NCBI GenBank assembly: GCA_016124655.1 | Contig: WGNI01000012.1 | Coordinates: 34,201-98,200, forward strand | DNA: 64,000 nucleotides | Source of the DNA: Alphaproteobacteria bacterium | GTDB lineage: Bacteria; Pseudomonadota; Alphaproteobacteria; Caulobacterales; Aquidulcibacteraceae | Direction: 5' to 3' | Part shown: positions 7,690-15,912 of the stretch, piece after piece | Numbering within the stretch: position 1 is the first letter of the stretch | Layout: every line of letters starts with the position of its first letter | Translations under genes and position numbers: made by a program | The notes under the pieces: model-generated | Databases searched by the model: none | What the model was told of the DNA's origin: nothing | What the model saw: only the letters and a program-made list of their open reading frames with translations

Positions 7690-8669
7690 GCGCGCCGCAT
7701 GTCGTCATTGGCCTGTCGGCTGTGATTTTCGCCGTGACGGAGGAAGCGCCGTTCGTGGTTGTCACGCACGTCGACGACGACGCGCCGGGCCTGCCGTTCG
7801 GGCCGTTCGATCCCGCCGGCGACCGCACGCTGGAGCTTTCGCTGCGGCGCTGGGTGAGCGCGCAGACCGGATTTGAAATCGGGTTCGTTGAGCAACTGTA
7901 TACGTTCGGCGATCGGGGCCGAGAGGCGCCGCTGCCGGAGCTCGGCGAGAATCCGCCCGATCGCATCATCTCCATCGGCTATCTCGCGCTGACGCCGACG
8001 CGCGCGGCGCTGAAAGAGAAGCAAGCGCACTGGCGCTCCTGGTACGATTTTTTCCCGTGGGAAGATTGGCGCAATGGCCGTCCGAAAGGCATCGACGCGG
8101 ACCTTGCGCCGCGCTTGCGCCGTTGGTCGCAGGAGGGGTCGACGCCGGAGATTTGCGACCGGCGTTGGCAACGCGCGTGCGCGGCGTTTGCGCTCAACGG
8201 CGCGACATGGAACGAAGAGCGCGCGCTCGACCGCTATGAATTGCTGTACGAAGCCGGGCTTGCGCCGGAAGCGGCGCGCGACCGCGCGCGGTTCGCCAAG
8301 GAACAGCCCGCCGAGGCGGTGCGCCTGCCCGGCGTGTTCGGCGCGGCGATGGCGTCGGATCACCGGCGCATCCTGGCGACCGGCGTGAGCCGTTTGCGCG
8401 CGAAGATCAAATATCGCCCGGTCGTGTTCGAACTGGCGCCCGCGCTGTTCACGCTGTTTCATCTGCAGCGCATCGTTGAGGCGCTGTCCGGCCTGAAGCT
8501 GCACAAGCAGAATTTTCGCCGTCTGCTCGATCGCACGGGCTTCGTGGAAGGCGCGGGCGTGTTCGACGCTTCCGGCGGCGGCCGGCCTGCGGAATTGTTC
8601 CGCGCCAGCGCGCAGGTGTCGTCGCACGCGGTGGGCGGCGTGCACGTGCCGGCGCCGCGCGGCGAGTAA
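7686..8669 (+). CDS. Nudix-type winged-helix regulator (NadQ/NrtR-like)
   Basis: A 327-residue protein with an N-terminal Nudix-like fold (residues about 5-150, starting VVIGLSAVIFAVTEEAPFVV) and a C-terminal winged-helix-like region (about 255-300, with LFHLQRIVEALSGL and NFRRLLDRTGFVEG). This is the layout of the alphaproteobacterial NAD regulator group (COG4111, NadQ), related to NrtR. The classical Nudix box residues are not evident, fitting a ligand-sensing rather than catalytic role. Established: such regulators repress NAD synthesis genes. Inference: it binds the paired palindromes in front of nadABC in this window (46602-46684). It is last in the HD - phosphatase - regulator operon, where I see no copy of that operator. 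Confidence 0.75.
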   Translation: MSAPHVVIGLSAVIFAVTEEAPFVVVTHVDDDAPGLPFGPFDPAGDRTLELSLRRWVSAQTGFEIGFVEQLYTFGDRGREAPLPELGENPPDRIISIGYLALTPTRAALKEKQAHWRSWYDFFPWEDWRNGRPKGIDADLAPRLRRWSQEGSTPEICDRRWQRACAAFALNGATWNEERALDRYELLYEAGLAPEAARDRARFAKEQPAEAVRLPGVFGAAMASDHRRILATGVSRLRAKIKYRPVVFELAPALFTLFHLQRIVEALSGLKLHKQNFRRLLDRTGFVEGAGVFDASGGGRPAELFRASAQVSSHAVGGVHVPAPRGE

Positions 8670-8722
8670 GATGTCTTCACCAAATCGCAACCCGGCTGCG
8701 CGCATGACCCTGGGGCAGCACC

Positions 8723-9526
8723 ATGGGCTCGTTGACGCCAGCCAACGCCGCGAACGCGAAGACAGCGCTGCTCGTGTGGGGTTCGGGCGGCGAGCGGCGT
8801 AAGCTTGCCGATATGCTCGCTTCGCTTGGCTTCCAAGACGTGCAGATCGTTGAGAGCGCGGTGGAGGCGTTTGCGCGCCTGGCGGTGTCGCAACCCGACA
8901 TCGTGTTCGTGGAGGCCCGCATCAAGCCGGTGCCGGGGCTTGTGATCATCCGGGAATTGCGCGCCACGCCGCTCGCCAGCCGCGACGCGCCGATGGCGCT
9001 GTGGACCAACGCAGATGCCGAGGCGCTGCGCGCGGAGGCGTCGGCGGCGGGCGTCGATGCGTTGCTGGAAGGCGCGTTCGAACGCGCGGATGTGCTGGCG
9101 CTGCTGGACCATGTGGCGCGGCATGGGCGCGACCCGGCCGCGCGCGGGCGCGCATTCGGGCCGGAGCGGCGCACGCCGCACGCGCAGACCGGCGAAATGG
9201 CGGCGCCGCGCGGGAACGCGCAAGACGCAGCGCTTGATCGCATCGAAAAGCTTGCGGCGGCGGCGAAGTGCTGCGTCGCCGCATGGTCGCGCAATGGCCT
9301 GGAGGCTGAACTCGCGCACGCCATGGGCAGCCTGGACGAAGCCGCGCTGCTGGCGATGCGGTGCGGCGATTCCGATCTGTTAAAGTGCTTGAACAAGGCG
9401 TTGCGGACGATCGACGATATCCGCCGCACCTGGGACGCAGACGACCGCACGGTGCTGGAAGCCATCGATGCGGCGCTGGCCTATGTCGGCACACGCGCTT
9501 CTGCGGTCCATGCCGCGTCGCTTTAG
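8723..9526 (+). CDS. Degenerate receiver-domain protein
   Basis: A 267-residue protein whose first ~125 residues read like a CheY-type receiver (strand TALLVWGSG, helix RRKLADMLASLGF, PDIVFVEAR, helix GLVIIRELR). The acidic pair after strand 1 is missing, the phosphoacceptor position is Glu64 rather than Asp, and the usual Lys of LxKP is absent. It is therefore unlikely to be phosphorylated in the normal way. The C-terminal ~100 residues are helical, with two adjacent Cys (KCCVAAW). A second receiver-like gene follows at 9628. No histidine kinase is nearby. Function unknown. Confidence 0.7.
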   Translation: MGSLTPANAANAKTALLVWGSGGERRKLADMLASLGFQDVQIVESAVEAFARLAVSQPDIVFVEARIKPVPGLVIIRELRATPLASRDAPMALWTNADAEALRAEASAAGVDALLEGAFERADVLALLDHVARHGRDPAARGRAFGPERRTPHAQTGEMAAPRGNAQDAALDRIEKLAAAAKCCVAAWSRNGLEAELAHAMGSLDEAALLAMRCGDSDLLKCLNKALRTIDDIRRTWDADDRTVLEAIDAALAYVGTRASAVHAASL

Positions 9527-9627
9527 CGGCGGAACAAGGCGGCTGAAGGCGCAAAGCGCCGCCAGTTCAACGAATTCTAATCTTTGCCGGGTAAACTATT
9601 TGCTTGGTTTAGAAAGACCTAACGGCC

Positions 9628-10521
9628 ATGCCGAACGTCGCCAACGCGCTCGAGAATGAGAAGATTCTCGTGCTCGATCAGAATGAAGAGTGCCGCGCGC
9701 TCGCCATGTCGATCCTCAAGGACGGCGGCGCGCGCGCATTCGTGAGCGCATCCGGCGCGCAGGAAGCGTATGCCGCGTTGCGTCGCGAGCTGCCGACGCT
9801 GCTGGTGATGGGTTGGCTGGAGGGCGCTGTCGATGCGCTCGACTTCATTCGCTCGGTGCGGCGCAGCGACGACATTCCCAATCGATCCGCCCCGATCGTT
9901 CTGTTGACGCAGCGCGGCCGGCAATCCGACGTTGAGGCTGCGCGCGCGGCCGGCGCCGACGCCTATCTGATCAAGCCGATTTCGATCCGTACGGCGTTGC
10001 AGAAGATCGCGGCCGTGCTGGCCAATCCGCAGCCCTTCGTGGCGACGGCGTCATATACTGGCCCGTGCCGGCGCCGGCGCAGCGATGCGGACTATACCGG
10101 CCCGAAACGGCGGATCACCGATGTGGTTGAAGCGCCGGTGCATGATGAAGCGCTGGAGCGCGAGCGCGTGGCGCTGCGCAGCGCCGCGGTGGATACGCTG
10201 GTCGCGTCCACGCGCATGCTGAAATCGCAGGACCCGCAAGGCGCGCGCGCGGTGTTCGCAGCGGCGCTTGAGGTCAAGACGGTTGCGCTCGGCACGCAGG
10301 ATCCGATCCTGATGTCGGGCGTGGAGCAATTGACGCGCTATCTGGAGTCGGTCGGCGCCACGGGCTTGCTCGACCCTGACGCCGTGCGCACGCACGCTGA
10401 AGCGCTGCGTCAGCTCGCGGAGCTGCCCAACGTCAATGACGCGGCGCGCAATGCGGTCGCGGCGGGTCTTGAGAAAATGGTGGAGAAAAAACTCCGCCAA
10501 GCGATCGGCGCGAGCGCCTGA
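9628..10521 (+). CDS. Receiver-like protein lacking phosphoacceptor Asp, with YTGP repeats
   Basis: A 297-residue protein. Residues about 10-130 form a receiver-like domain: KILVLDQNEECR with Asp17, then LPTLLVMGW where the phosphoacceptor Asp is replaced by Gly62, then Thr94 and Lys116 (LIKPIS). Thus part of the active site remains but the phosphorylation site does not. A linker holds two short repeats, YTGPCRRRR and YTGPKRR (about residues 137-160), then a helical C-terminal half. It is separate from the preceding gene by about 100 bases of AT-richer DNA that probably carries a promoter. Likely a phosphorylation-independent adaptor; no partner is evident. Confidence 0.7.
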   Translation: MPNVANALENEKILVLDQNEECRALAMSILKDGGARAFVSASGAQEAYAALRRELPTLLVMGWLEGAVDALDFIRSVRRSDDIPNRSAPIVLLTQRGRQSDVEAARAAGADAYLIKPISIRTALQKIAAVLANPQPFVATASYTGPCRRRRSDADYTGPKRRITDVVEAPVHDEALERERVALRSAAVDTLVASTRMLKSQDPQGARAVFAAALEVKTVALGTQDPILMSGVEQLTRYLESVGATGLLDPDAVRTHAEALRQLAELPNVNDAARNAVAAGLEKMVEKKLRQAIGASA

Positions 10522-10525
10522 TCGT

Positions 10526-11572
10526 TTACGTCGCCGACAAGGACGCGCGGATCATCTGCGCGGTTTCAGTGGCGATGCGCCGGCAGGCCGCGTCGGCGGC
10601 AGGGATGGCGCCGGTGAACGCGGTGAAGGCGTGCGCCAAATGATCGAAGCAATGCCTGCGCACGGGAACGCCGGCTTCGGCGAGCCGGTCGGCATAAGCA
10701 TGGCCCTGATCGACGAGCGGATCGAAGCCTGCGGTGTAGATCAGCGCCGGGGCGAGCCCGCGAAGATCGTCCACATAAAGCGGTGACGCGTGGGGATGTT
10801 TGGGATCGGCCGCTTCAGGCAGATAATTGTGCATGAACCACGCCATCGTGGCCGCTGAGAGCGGAAACGCGTCGGCGTAAATCTGCATCGAGGGCAGCGT
10901 GCTGGCGACGTCGACGGCGGGATAGATCAGCAATTGCGCGACCGGCATCTTGGCGCCCTTGCGCTTCATCTCCTGGGCGATGATGGCGCTGAAATTGCCG
11001 CCCATGGAATCGCCCCCAACCGCGGCGCGTCCCGACGGCGCGCCGAATTGGCTGGCGTGGCTGACGCACCACTCATAAGCGGCGATGCAATCTTCCAATC
11101 CGGCGGGCCAGCGGTGTTCTGGCGCCAAGCGATAATCGACGGAAATCACCGGCGCGCCCATCGCCGCGGCCAAAATCGAACAAAATGCGTGGCAGGTGTC
11201 GAGGTCGCCGATGACGCCGCCGCCGAAGTGAAAATACGCCATCACCGGCATGGCGCGATCCTGCGCGCGCGGGGCGTAGATGCGGGCGGGAATGTTGCGC
11301 CGTCCCGTGACGATCTGAAGATCGCGCACGTCAACGCCCGGCTCAACCTTGCCGCCGAACATGTAGACGAGTTGACGCGCCTGCGCGCGGCCGATCTCGG
11401 GGGTCATGTCCGGCGGCGGCTTGGCATTGCGCGCCTGCGCTTCGAGAAACTGGAACCGCGGATCAAGCGTACGTCCACCCAAGACACGCGGCGAACCGCC
11501 GGACGCCGCGATCAGCGCAGCGTCGGAGCGATTGAGCGCGGCGCGCGCGAGCGCCTTCATCAAGGGCCGCAT
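10526..11572 (-). CDS. Alpha/beta hydrolase, hormone-sensitive lipase family esterase
   Basis: A 348-residue serine esterase. Seen: the oxyanion-loop segment FHFGGGVIGD, YRLAPEHRWPAGLED, the nucleophile elbow GDSMGG, GFDPLVDQG carrying the acid, and FDHLAHAF with the catalytic His, the complete fold-3 set. It would hydrolyse small acyl esters in the cytosol; no signal peptide is visible. The ATG at 11572 is preceded by GGAGGACATCG. It lies 22 bases downstream of the TetR gene on the same strand, so the two are probably co-transcribed and the regulator may control it. Confidence 0.88.
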   Translation of the reverse strand: MRPLMKALARAALNRSDAALIAASGGSPRVLGGRTLDPRFQFLEAQARNAKPPPDMTPEIGRAQARQLVYMFGGKVEPGVDVRDLQIVTGRRNIPARIYAPRAQDRAMPVMAYFHFGGGVIGDLDTCHAFCSILAAAMGAPVISVDYRLAPEHRWPAGLEDCIAAYEWCVSHASQFGAPSGRAAVGGDSMGGNFSAIIAQEMKRKGAKMPVAQLLIYPAVDVASTLPSMQIYADAFPLSAATMAWFMHNYLPEAADPKHPHASPLYVDDLRGLAPALIYTAGFDPLVDQGHAYADRLAEAGVPVRRHCFDHLAHAFTAFTGAIPAADAACRRIATETAQMIRASLSAT

Positions 11573-11594
11573 CCGATGTCCTCCCGCTGCGGCG

Positions 11595-12230
11595 TCAAGC
11601 CCGTCGCGGCGTCCCCGTGAGGCCGCCCAGGATCAGTCCGGACGCGAACGCCGCGGCGCCGGCGACGTCGGGCGGCGAACGCGCCAACATGACCGAACCA
11701 AGTTCCTGGGCCATGCCGATGCACGCGCTGGCGAGGTAGCCCGCATCGACCTCCGGCGCCAAGCCGCGCGCGATGGCGTCTTCGATGCCTTCGCGCACTT
11801 CGTGATAGATCGCGGCCATCTCAGGCGAGCCATTGTGCACGTGCGGACGGCGATCGGTGATCGGCAAACCGTCGACGATGTGTTCGTGCACGAGAAACGC
11901 AAAATAGGCTTCGAAGGCGCAGCGCAGATAGTCTTCAAAGCCGCCGGCCTGCTCGCGCGCGGCGCGCAGGATGGGCCGAAAGCGGCGGGCGCCGTCATCA
12001 GCCAGCGCCTCGAACACTTCTTCCTTGGATTTGAAATAATTGTAGAAGGTGCCGGACGCCAATTCGGTGCCGCGGATGATGTCGCGCACGGTGGCGGCTT
12101 CGTAGCCGATCTGGGCGAAGACGCGCTTGGCCGCCTCCAGGATGGATTGCCGATTGGCGGCCTTGGCGCGCTCGCGCTTGCCCTGGGCCTCCTCAATCGT
12201 CACCAGCATCGCCTCTTCGGCGTCGGCCAT
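11595..12230 (-). CDS. TetR family transcriptional regulator
   Basis: A 211-residue repressor-type protein. Seen: the N-terminal helix-turn-helix (RQSILEAAKRVFAQIGYEAA then VRDIIRGTELASGTFYNYFK), which is the TetR DNA-binding signature, and a helical ligand domain ending ASGLILGGLTG. The ATG at 12230 has GAGGAGAGC directly upstream and is preferred over a start at 12260. The downstream esterase on the same strand is the most likely target, and the palindromic region upstream (12300-12419) is a repeat rather than an obvious operator. Confidence 0.88.
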   Translation of the reverse strand: MADAEEAMLVTIEEAQGKRERAKAANRQSILEAAKRVFAQIGYEAATVRDIIRGTELASGTFYNYFKSKEEVFEALADDGARRFRPILRAAREQAGGFEDYLRCAFEAYFAFLVHEHIVDGLPITDRRPHVHNGSPEMAAIYHEVREGIEDAIARGLAPEVDAGYLASACIGMAQELGSVMLARSPPDVAGAAAFASGLILGGLTGTPRRA

Positions 12231-12299
12231 GCTCCTCTCCTCGCCGCTCTTGCGGCGCAAGCGCCTGTGAACAGACGATTTCCTTGCCTGCCGCCACGC

Positions 12300-12350
12300 T
12301 AGAGCGGTTCCCGAAAAGTGTGAATCGGTTTTAGGACGAGAACCGCTCTA
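12300..12350. repeat. Palindromic repeat with 11-bp arms
   Basis: TAGAGCGGTTC at 12300-12310 is matched exactly by GAACCGCTCTA at 12340-12350. The interior, with GAAAAGTGTGAATCGGTTTT, resembles the interior of the 6398-6447 repeat, pointing to one dispersed family. It lies upstream of the TetR gene and downstream of the lipoprotein gene. Confidence 0.75.
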
Positions 12351-12362
12351 TTTCCGAATGCG

Positions 12363-12419
12363 GACCCGTTTTTTCCCGATTCGCCCCGGATCATGTCCGG
12401 GTCAAATCGGGAACGGGTC
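12363..12419. repeat. Nested GC-rich hairpin
   Basis: Three nested inverted pairs are exact: GACCCGTT (12363-12370) with AACGGGTC (12412-12419), TCCCGATT (12374-12381) with AATCGGGA (12405-12412), and CCCGGA (12385-12390) with TCCGGG (12396-12401). The stem lies 3' of the lipoprotein gene (minus strand), so it could stop or stabilise that transcript, but there is no T-run. It abuts the repeat at 12300-12350. Confidence 0.7.
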
Positions 12420-12452
12420 TGGCGCGCGCAGCGCTTGCGTCCATGGCGGCGT

Positions 12453-13061
12453 CTAGCTGCGCTGGGCGGCGACGCGCTGGGACACCAGGCGGGCGACGAG
12501 GTGGGCCGCTTCGGGCGCCGCCGAGCCGGTCCCGTCGCGAACCTGAACCCGCAGCACCCGGTCGGGCAGCAGCATGGCGTAGCCGCCGTCGGACAGGCGG
12601 CAGGCCCGGCCGACAATATCGCGCGGGGCGGCGCTGACGGGGCGCTGGGCGGCGGTCGCTCCGCCGCCATCGACGGTCAGGTTCATGCCCGGCAAGGCCG
12701 GGGAGCTGGCGTCGGAGCGGCACAGGCTGAGGAAGTGGAGCTCGGCGGTCTGGTCGCGTTTGGGGAATTCGACATAAAGCTCAGCCACGCCGTGCAGGCC
12801 GCCCTCGCCGACCGCTTGGGCGCAGCGGACATGGTTATCCTCGACGCTGTCGGTCGCCATCGTGGTCAGGAAGGGCCGGTTGAGCACCTGGGATGCATCG
12901 TGGGGAGTCAGAAGCGTGCAGGGACGGTCGAAGTCCATCTCTGCCGGCATGAATTCCACCGGCGGAGGACCAGGCGGCGGTTTACGGTCGGCATGGCCGC
13001 CGCCGCAGCCGGCCAACAGCGCTAGAGCGCACAAGCCAGCCACATGGTTACGCGTCAGCAC
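12453..13061 (-). CDS. Predicted lipoprotein of unknown function
   Basis: A 202-residue protein with a lipoprotein signal: a short charged start, a hydrophobic stretch and the lipobox LLAGC with Cys at residue 19, followed by a GGG and proline-rich linker. The mature part is about 170 residues with several Cys (FDRPCTLLTP, VRCAQAVG, LSLCRSD, GRACRLSDGG), which may pair in the periplasm. I do not recognise a family. It stands alone between the palindromic repeats and the divergent hotdog genes. Confidence 0.75.
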   Translation of the reverse strand: MLTRNHVAGLCALALLAGCGGGHADRKPPPGPPPVEFMPAEMDFDRPCTLLTPHDASQVLNRPFLTTMATDSVEDNHVRCAQAVGEGGLHGVAELYVEFPKRDQTAELHFLSLCRSDASSPALPGMNLTVDGGGATAAQRPVSAAPRDIVGRACRLSDGGYAMLLPDRVLRVQVRDGTGSAAPEAAHLVARLVSQRVAAQRS

Positions 13062-13300
13062 GGTTCTGCGCCCCTACGTCCAAGCCCCTCGCACCCACAT
13101 GTCGTGCTCACACTGCATACGATCAAGGCGCGACAGCGAAATGACCGAAGTCACGCGGGAAACGCCCCAGACGTTTCAACGGTGCGCGCGGATCGAGCAG
13201 GACGCCGGTTCTCTACAGCAAAAGCGCCATTGTGGATAGAAAGTTCCTTGGCGCGGGCGGCTTGTCGCGCGACGCGCGCACGGGCTAGCACTGCAAACGC

Positions 13301-13774
13301 ATGTCCCAGGACCCGCCCCCATCGGAGCCGCCGGAAAGCATCCGCGAGCGGCTGATCACTATGATGCGGTTTACGCCGCATGCGCATGGGCTGGGGCTGC
13401 ACGTCGATTCCATAGAGGCCGGCCGCGTCTGGGGACGGGTGGCGCATAAGCCGGAGCTGATCGGCGATCCCGAGACCGGCGTCATCGCCGGCGGGGTGAT
13501 CATTGCGCTTCTGGATCACTTTTGCGGCGCCGCGGTGATGGCGGCGCTGCGTGCGCCGCAGCCGATCGCCACGCTCGATCTGCGCATCGATTATATGCGC
13601 CCGGCGACCGCGGGACAGGACGTGCTGGTGATGGCGCATTGCTACAAGGTCACGCGCAGCGTCGCGTTCACGCGCGCGGTGGCTTACCAGGACGATGTCG
13701 ACGATCCGATCGCCAACGCTGCGGGCGCGTTCATGATGACGACATCGCCATTTCCCGGCGGGCCAATGCCATGA
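13301..13774 (+). CDS. PaaI-like hotdog thioesterase
   Basis: A 157-residue hotdog-fold protein. Seen: GVIAGGVIIALLDHFCGAAV, the central helix with the usual thioesterase loop, and LDLRIDYMRPATAGQDVLV, the signature second half. Proteins of this type hydrolyse acyl-CoA thioesters; the substrate is not predictable. Its TGA overlaps the ATG of a second hotdog gene (ATGA), so the pair is translationally coupled and may form a mixed oligomer, which is inference. Confidence 0.85.
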   Translation: MSQDPPPSEPPESIRERLITMMRFTPHAHGLGLHVDSIEAGRVWGRVAHKPELIGDPETGVIAGGVIIALLDHFCGAAVMAALRAPQPIATLDLRIDYMRPATAGQDVLVMAHCYKVTRSVAFTRAVAYQDDVDDPIANAAGAFMMTTSPFPGGPMP

Positions 13775-14202
13775 GCGCGCGAGCGCCTGCAGACGCCGCC
13801 GTCGCGGATGTGCTCAAGCGCATCCCCTACGCGGCCTATCTCGGGGCGCGCGCCGATCAGCGCGGCGACGAACTCACTTTGGTGCTGCCGTTTTCCGAAC
13901 GGCTGATCGGCAATGTTGCGCTGCCGGCGCTGCATGGCGGCGTCGTCGGCGCGTTTCTGGAACTGACCGCGATCGCGCAGCTTAGCGTCAGCGGCAAGCT
14001 CGATCGATTGCCGAAAACCATCGACATCTCGATCGATTATCTGCGCTCGGGTCGGCCGGTGGAATCGTATGCGCGCGCGCGGATCGTCAAAGTGGGACGG
14101 CGCATCGCGAATGTGCAGGTCGAAGCGTGGCAGGCTGAACGCGGCAACCCGATTGCTGCGCTGCACGGGCATTTTCTCATGCCGAACGGAGCGGACGCCT
14201 AG
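13771..14202 (+). CDS. Hotdog-fold thioesterase-like protein
   Basis: A 143-residue hotdog protein: LPALHGGVVGAFLELTAIAQ forms the central helix and TIDISIDYLRSGRPVESYARA the following strand pair. It is coupled to the preceding thioesterase by a 4-base overlap. The stop codon shares the palindrome CTAG with the stop of the convergent gene on the other strand. Substrate unknown; tandem hotdog genes of this sort are common in alphaproteobacteria. Confidence 0.82.
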   Translation: MSARAPADAAVADVLKRIPYAAYLGARADQRGDELTLVLPFSERLIGNVALPALHGGVVGAFLELTAIAQLSVSGKLDRLPKTIDISIDYLRSGRPVESYARARIVKVGRRIANVQVEAWQAERGNPIAALHGHFLMPNGADA

Positions 14203-14699
14203 GTCCCCTCGGCTTGATCACCCACCGAAGTGTGATCGTGGACGATGTACCAGTTTTCCTGAGCGACATCGGGATTGAGATTGCGCCAGATCAGCGTGAA
14301 CATGCCTGACACCGGCGCGTAGGCGCGCGTTACCGTCCAGCGGCCCCACGCATAGGCCTCGCGCTCGTCCAGCATGGTGACCTGCAGATCGGAGAACGCC
14401 AATTGCCCCATGGTGGCGCGATCGGGATAGGTGCGCTGGTAGCGCGCATAGGCTGCGTCCCATCCCACAGTCCATGTGCCGCCCGACACGAACACAAGGC
14501 GCGGATCGCGCCAATAAAACCGCATGAAGCCTTCGAGGTCGCCATTGTTCCACGCCGATTGCTGCGTCTCCAGATTGCCGCGGATCTCATTGGCGCGATC
14601 GGCCCAGGTGCGCTGGGGACGATCGCCAGGCCAGAGCGCGCAGGCGGCAGCGGGGGTTGCTGCGACCAGGAGAGCGGCGTTGCGGCGGGATAGCGTCAT
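14199..14699 (-). CDS. NTF2-like (SnoaL/DUF4440-type) exported protein
   Basis: A 166-residue protein with a short N-terminal hydrophobic segment (MTLSRRNAALLVAATPAAAC), probably a signal sequence or weak lipobox with Cys20. The rest has the NTF2-like cone pattern: LETQQSAWNNGDLEGFMRFY, then DPRLVFVSGGT, and the late strands AYAWGRWTVTR and WYIVHDHTS. Many such proteins lack a known activity. I start at ATG 14699, with AAGGA upstream; a TTG at 14708 is possible. The stop overlaps that of the convergent hotdog gene. Confidence 0.78.
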   Translation of the reverse strand: MTLSRRNAALLVAATPAAACALWPGDRPQRTWADRANEIRGNLETQQSAWNNGDLEGFMRFYWRDPRLVFVSGGTWTVGWDAAYARYQRTYPDRATMGQLAFSDLQVTMLDEREAYAWGRWTVTRAYAPVSGMFTLIWRNLNPDVAQENWYIVHDHTSVGDQAEGT

Positions 14700-14783
14700 G
14701 GGCCTCAATCCTTCCTCTTTTCTGCAAGCGCTTCTTCTCTAGGGTCTGTTTTCCAAAAAGGGAAACTTTTCCTAAAAATCCTT

Positions 14784-15305
14784 TCAGCCGGCCGCTCCGA
14801 TACGCTCCAGCGTCGCAACGATGAAGGCGGATTTCGCGTCGGTGTAGGCTTCACGGTCGTGGCGATATCGCGCGGCGAGATCGCGCTTCAATGCTTCATA
14901 GGCCTTTGCGGTTTGCGGATCGGCGCGCAGATGCTCGGAAAACACGATGTGGCGGCGCAGCGCGGCTGCATCCGCGCAGACGTGCACGTGGTGGGTCCTT
15001 CGCGATCCGCGCGGCGGCCTGCCCTTGACGAAGAACAGCCGCTCCGGATCGGGATTGTTGCGGCGGAATTCATAGCCCAAGGGCTCAAGCGCTCCGGGGA
15101 AACACGCGCGCGCCCGGCCTAAATCAGGCGTCGCGATCATGATATCGATGATCGGCTTGCCCGCGAGACCCGGCACCGCCGTGCTGCCGACATGCACGAT
15201 CTCGAGCACCGCATCCGCCGGCAAGGCTGCGCGCAGCGCGGACGCTTCGGCCTCGAACAGGTCCGGCCACGCAGCGTCGTACGCGACGATCTCGATTTCA
15301 TCCAT
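14784..15305 (-). CDS. GrpB family protein
   Basis: A 173-residue member of the GrpB/UPF0157 group, which has a nucleotidyltransferase fold. Seen: the signature VHVGSTAVPGLAGKPIIDIM and the conserved HHVHVC later on. The biochemical role of the family is not established; some members are annotated as dephospho-CoA kinase associated or as GrpB because of an old locus name. It is divergent from rsmD with about 50 bases between the starts. Confidence 0.85.
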   Translation of the reverse strand: MDEIEIVAYDAAWPDLFEAEASALRAALPADAVLEIVHVGSTAVPGLAGKPIIDIMIATPDLGRARACFPGALEPLGYEFRRNNPDPERLFFVKGRPPRGSRRTHHVHVCADAAALRRHIVFSEHLRADPQTAKAYEALKRDLAARYRHDREAYTDAKSAFIVATLERIGAAG

Positions 15306-15354
15306 CGCTGTATGCTAGCGCCACTGAGGGACCAGACAAAGGCGGGACGCGGGC

Positions 15355-15912
15355 ATGCGCATTGTGGGCGGAGCGTTCAAAGGCAAGCCGCTGGCGGCCC
15401 CGCCGGGCATGGCCACGCGGCCGACCTCCGAGCGCGCGCGCGAGGCGATCTTCAACATCCTTACGCATGCGCCCTGGGCCGACGGGGTTGCGGATGCGCG
15501 CGTGCTGGACCTGTTCGCGGGCGCAGGCGCGCTGGGGCTTGAGGCGCTTTCGCGTGGGGCCGCGTTCGTTTTGTTCGTCGAGACCGACGAGGCCGCGCGC
15601 GGCGCCATCCGGCGCAACATCGAAGCGCTTGGCGCGTTCGGGCAGACGCGCGTGCATCGCCGCGACGCCACCGATCTTGGCGTGAAGCCGGCGGGCGTCG
15701 GCGCGCCGTTCAATCTTGTGTTTCTTGATCCGCCCTATCGCAAGGGCTTGGGCGAGCGGGCTTTGTCGCGGTTGAAAGCGGGCGGATGGCTCGCGGACGG
15801 CGCAACCATTGTGTTCGAATGCGCGGACGACGAAACGCCGTCCATCGCGGACTTCACGCTGCAGGACGAACGGCGCTACGGCGCGGCGAAAACGCTTTTC
15901 CTCAAGGGCTGA
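15355..15912 (+). CDS. rsmD: 16S rRNA (guanine966-N2)-methyltransferase
   Basis: A 185-residue SAM-dependent methyltransferase that modifies G966 of 16S rRNA during small-subunit assembly. Seen: the N-terminal MRIVGGAFKGKPL and RPTSERAREAIFNIL stretches typical of RsmD, the SAM-binding motif LDLFAGAGALGLEALSRGA, and the catalytic FLDPPY. It converges with the TIR membrane protein gene and overlaps its tail by 11 bases. Confidence 0.93.
   Translation: MRIVGGAFKGKPLAAPPGMATRPTSERAREAIFNILTHAPWADGVADARVLDLFAGAGALGLEALSRGAAFVLFVETDEAARGAIRRNIEALGAFGQTRVHRRDATDLGVKPAGVGAPFNLVFLDPPYRKGLGERALSRLKAGGWLADGATIVFECADDETPSIADFTLQDERRYGAAKTLFLKG

Noticed and set aside
14700..14783. Intrinsic terminator after the GrpB gene
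   Set aside because: The TTTTCC / GGAAAC pairing is short and imperfect and no convincing U-run stem is formed.
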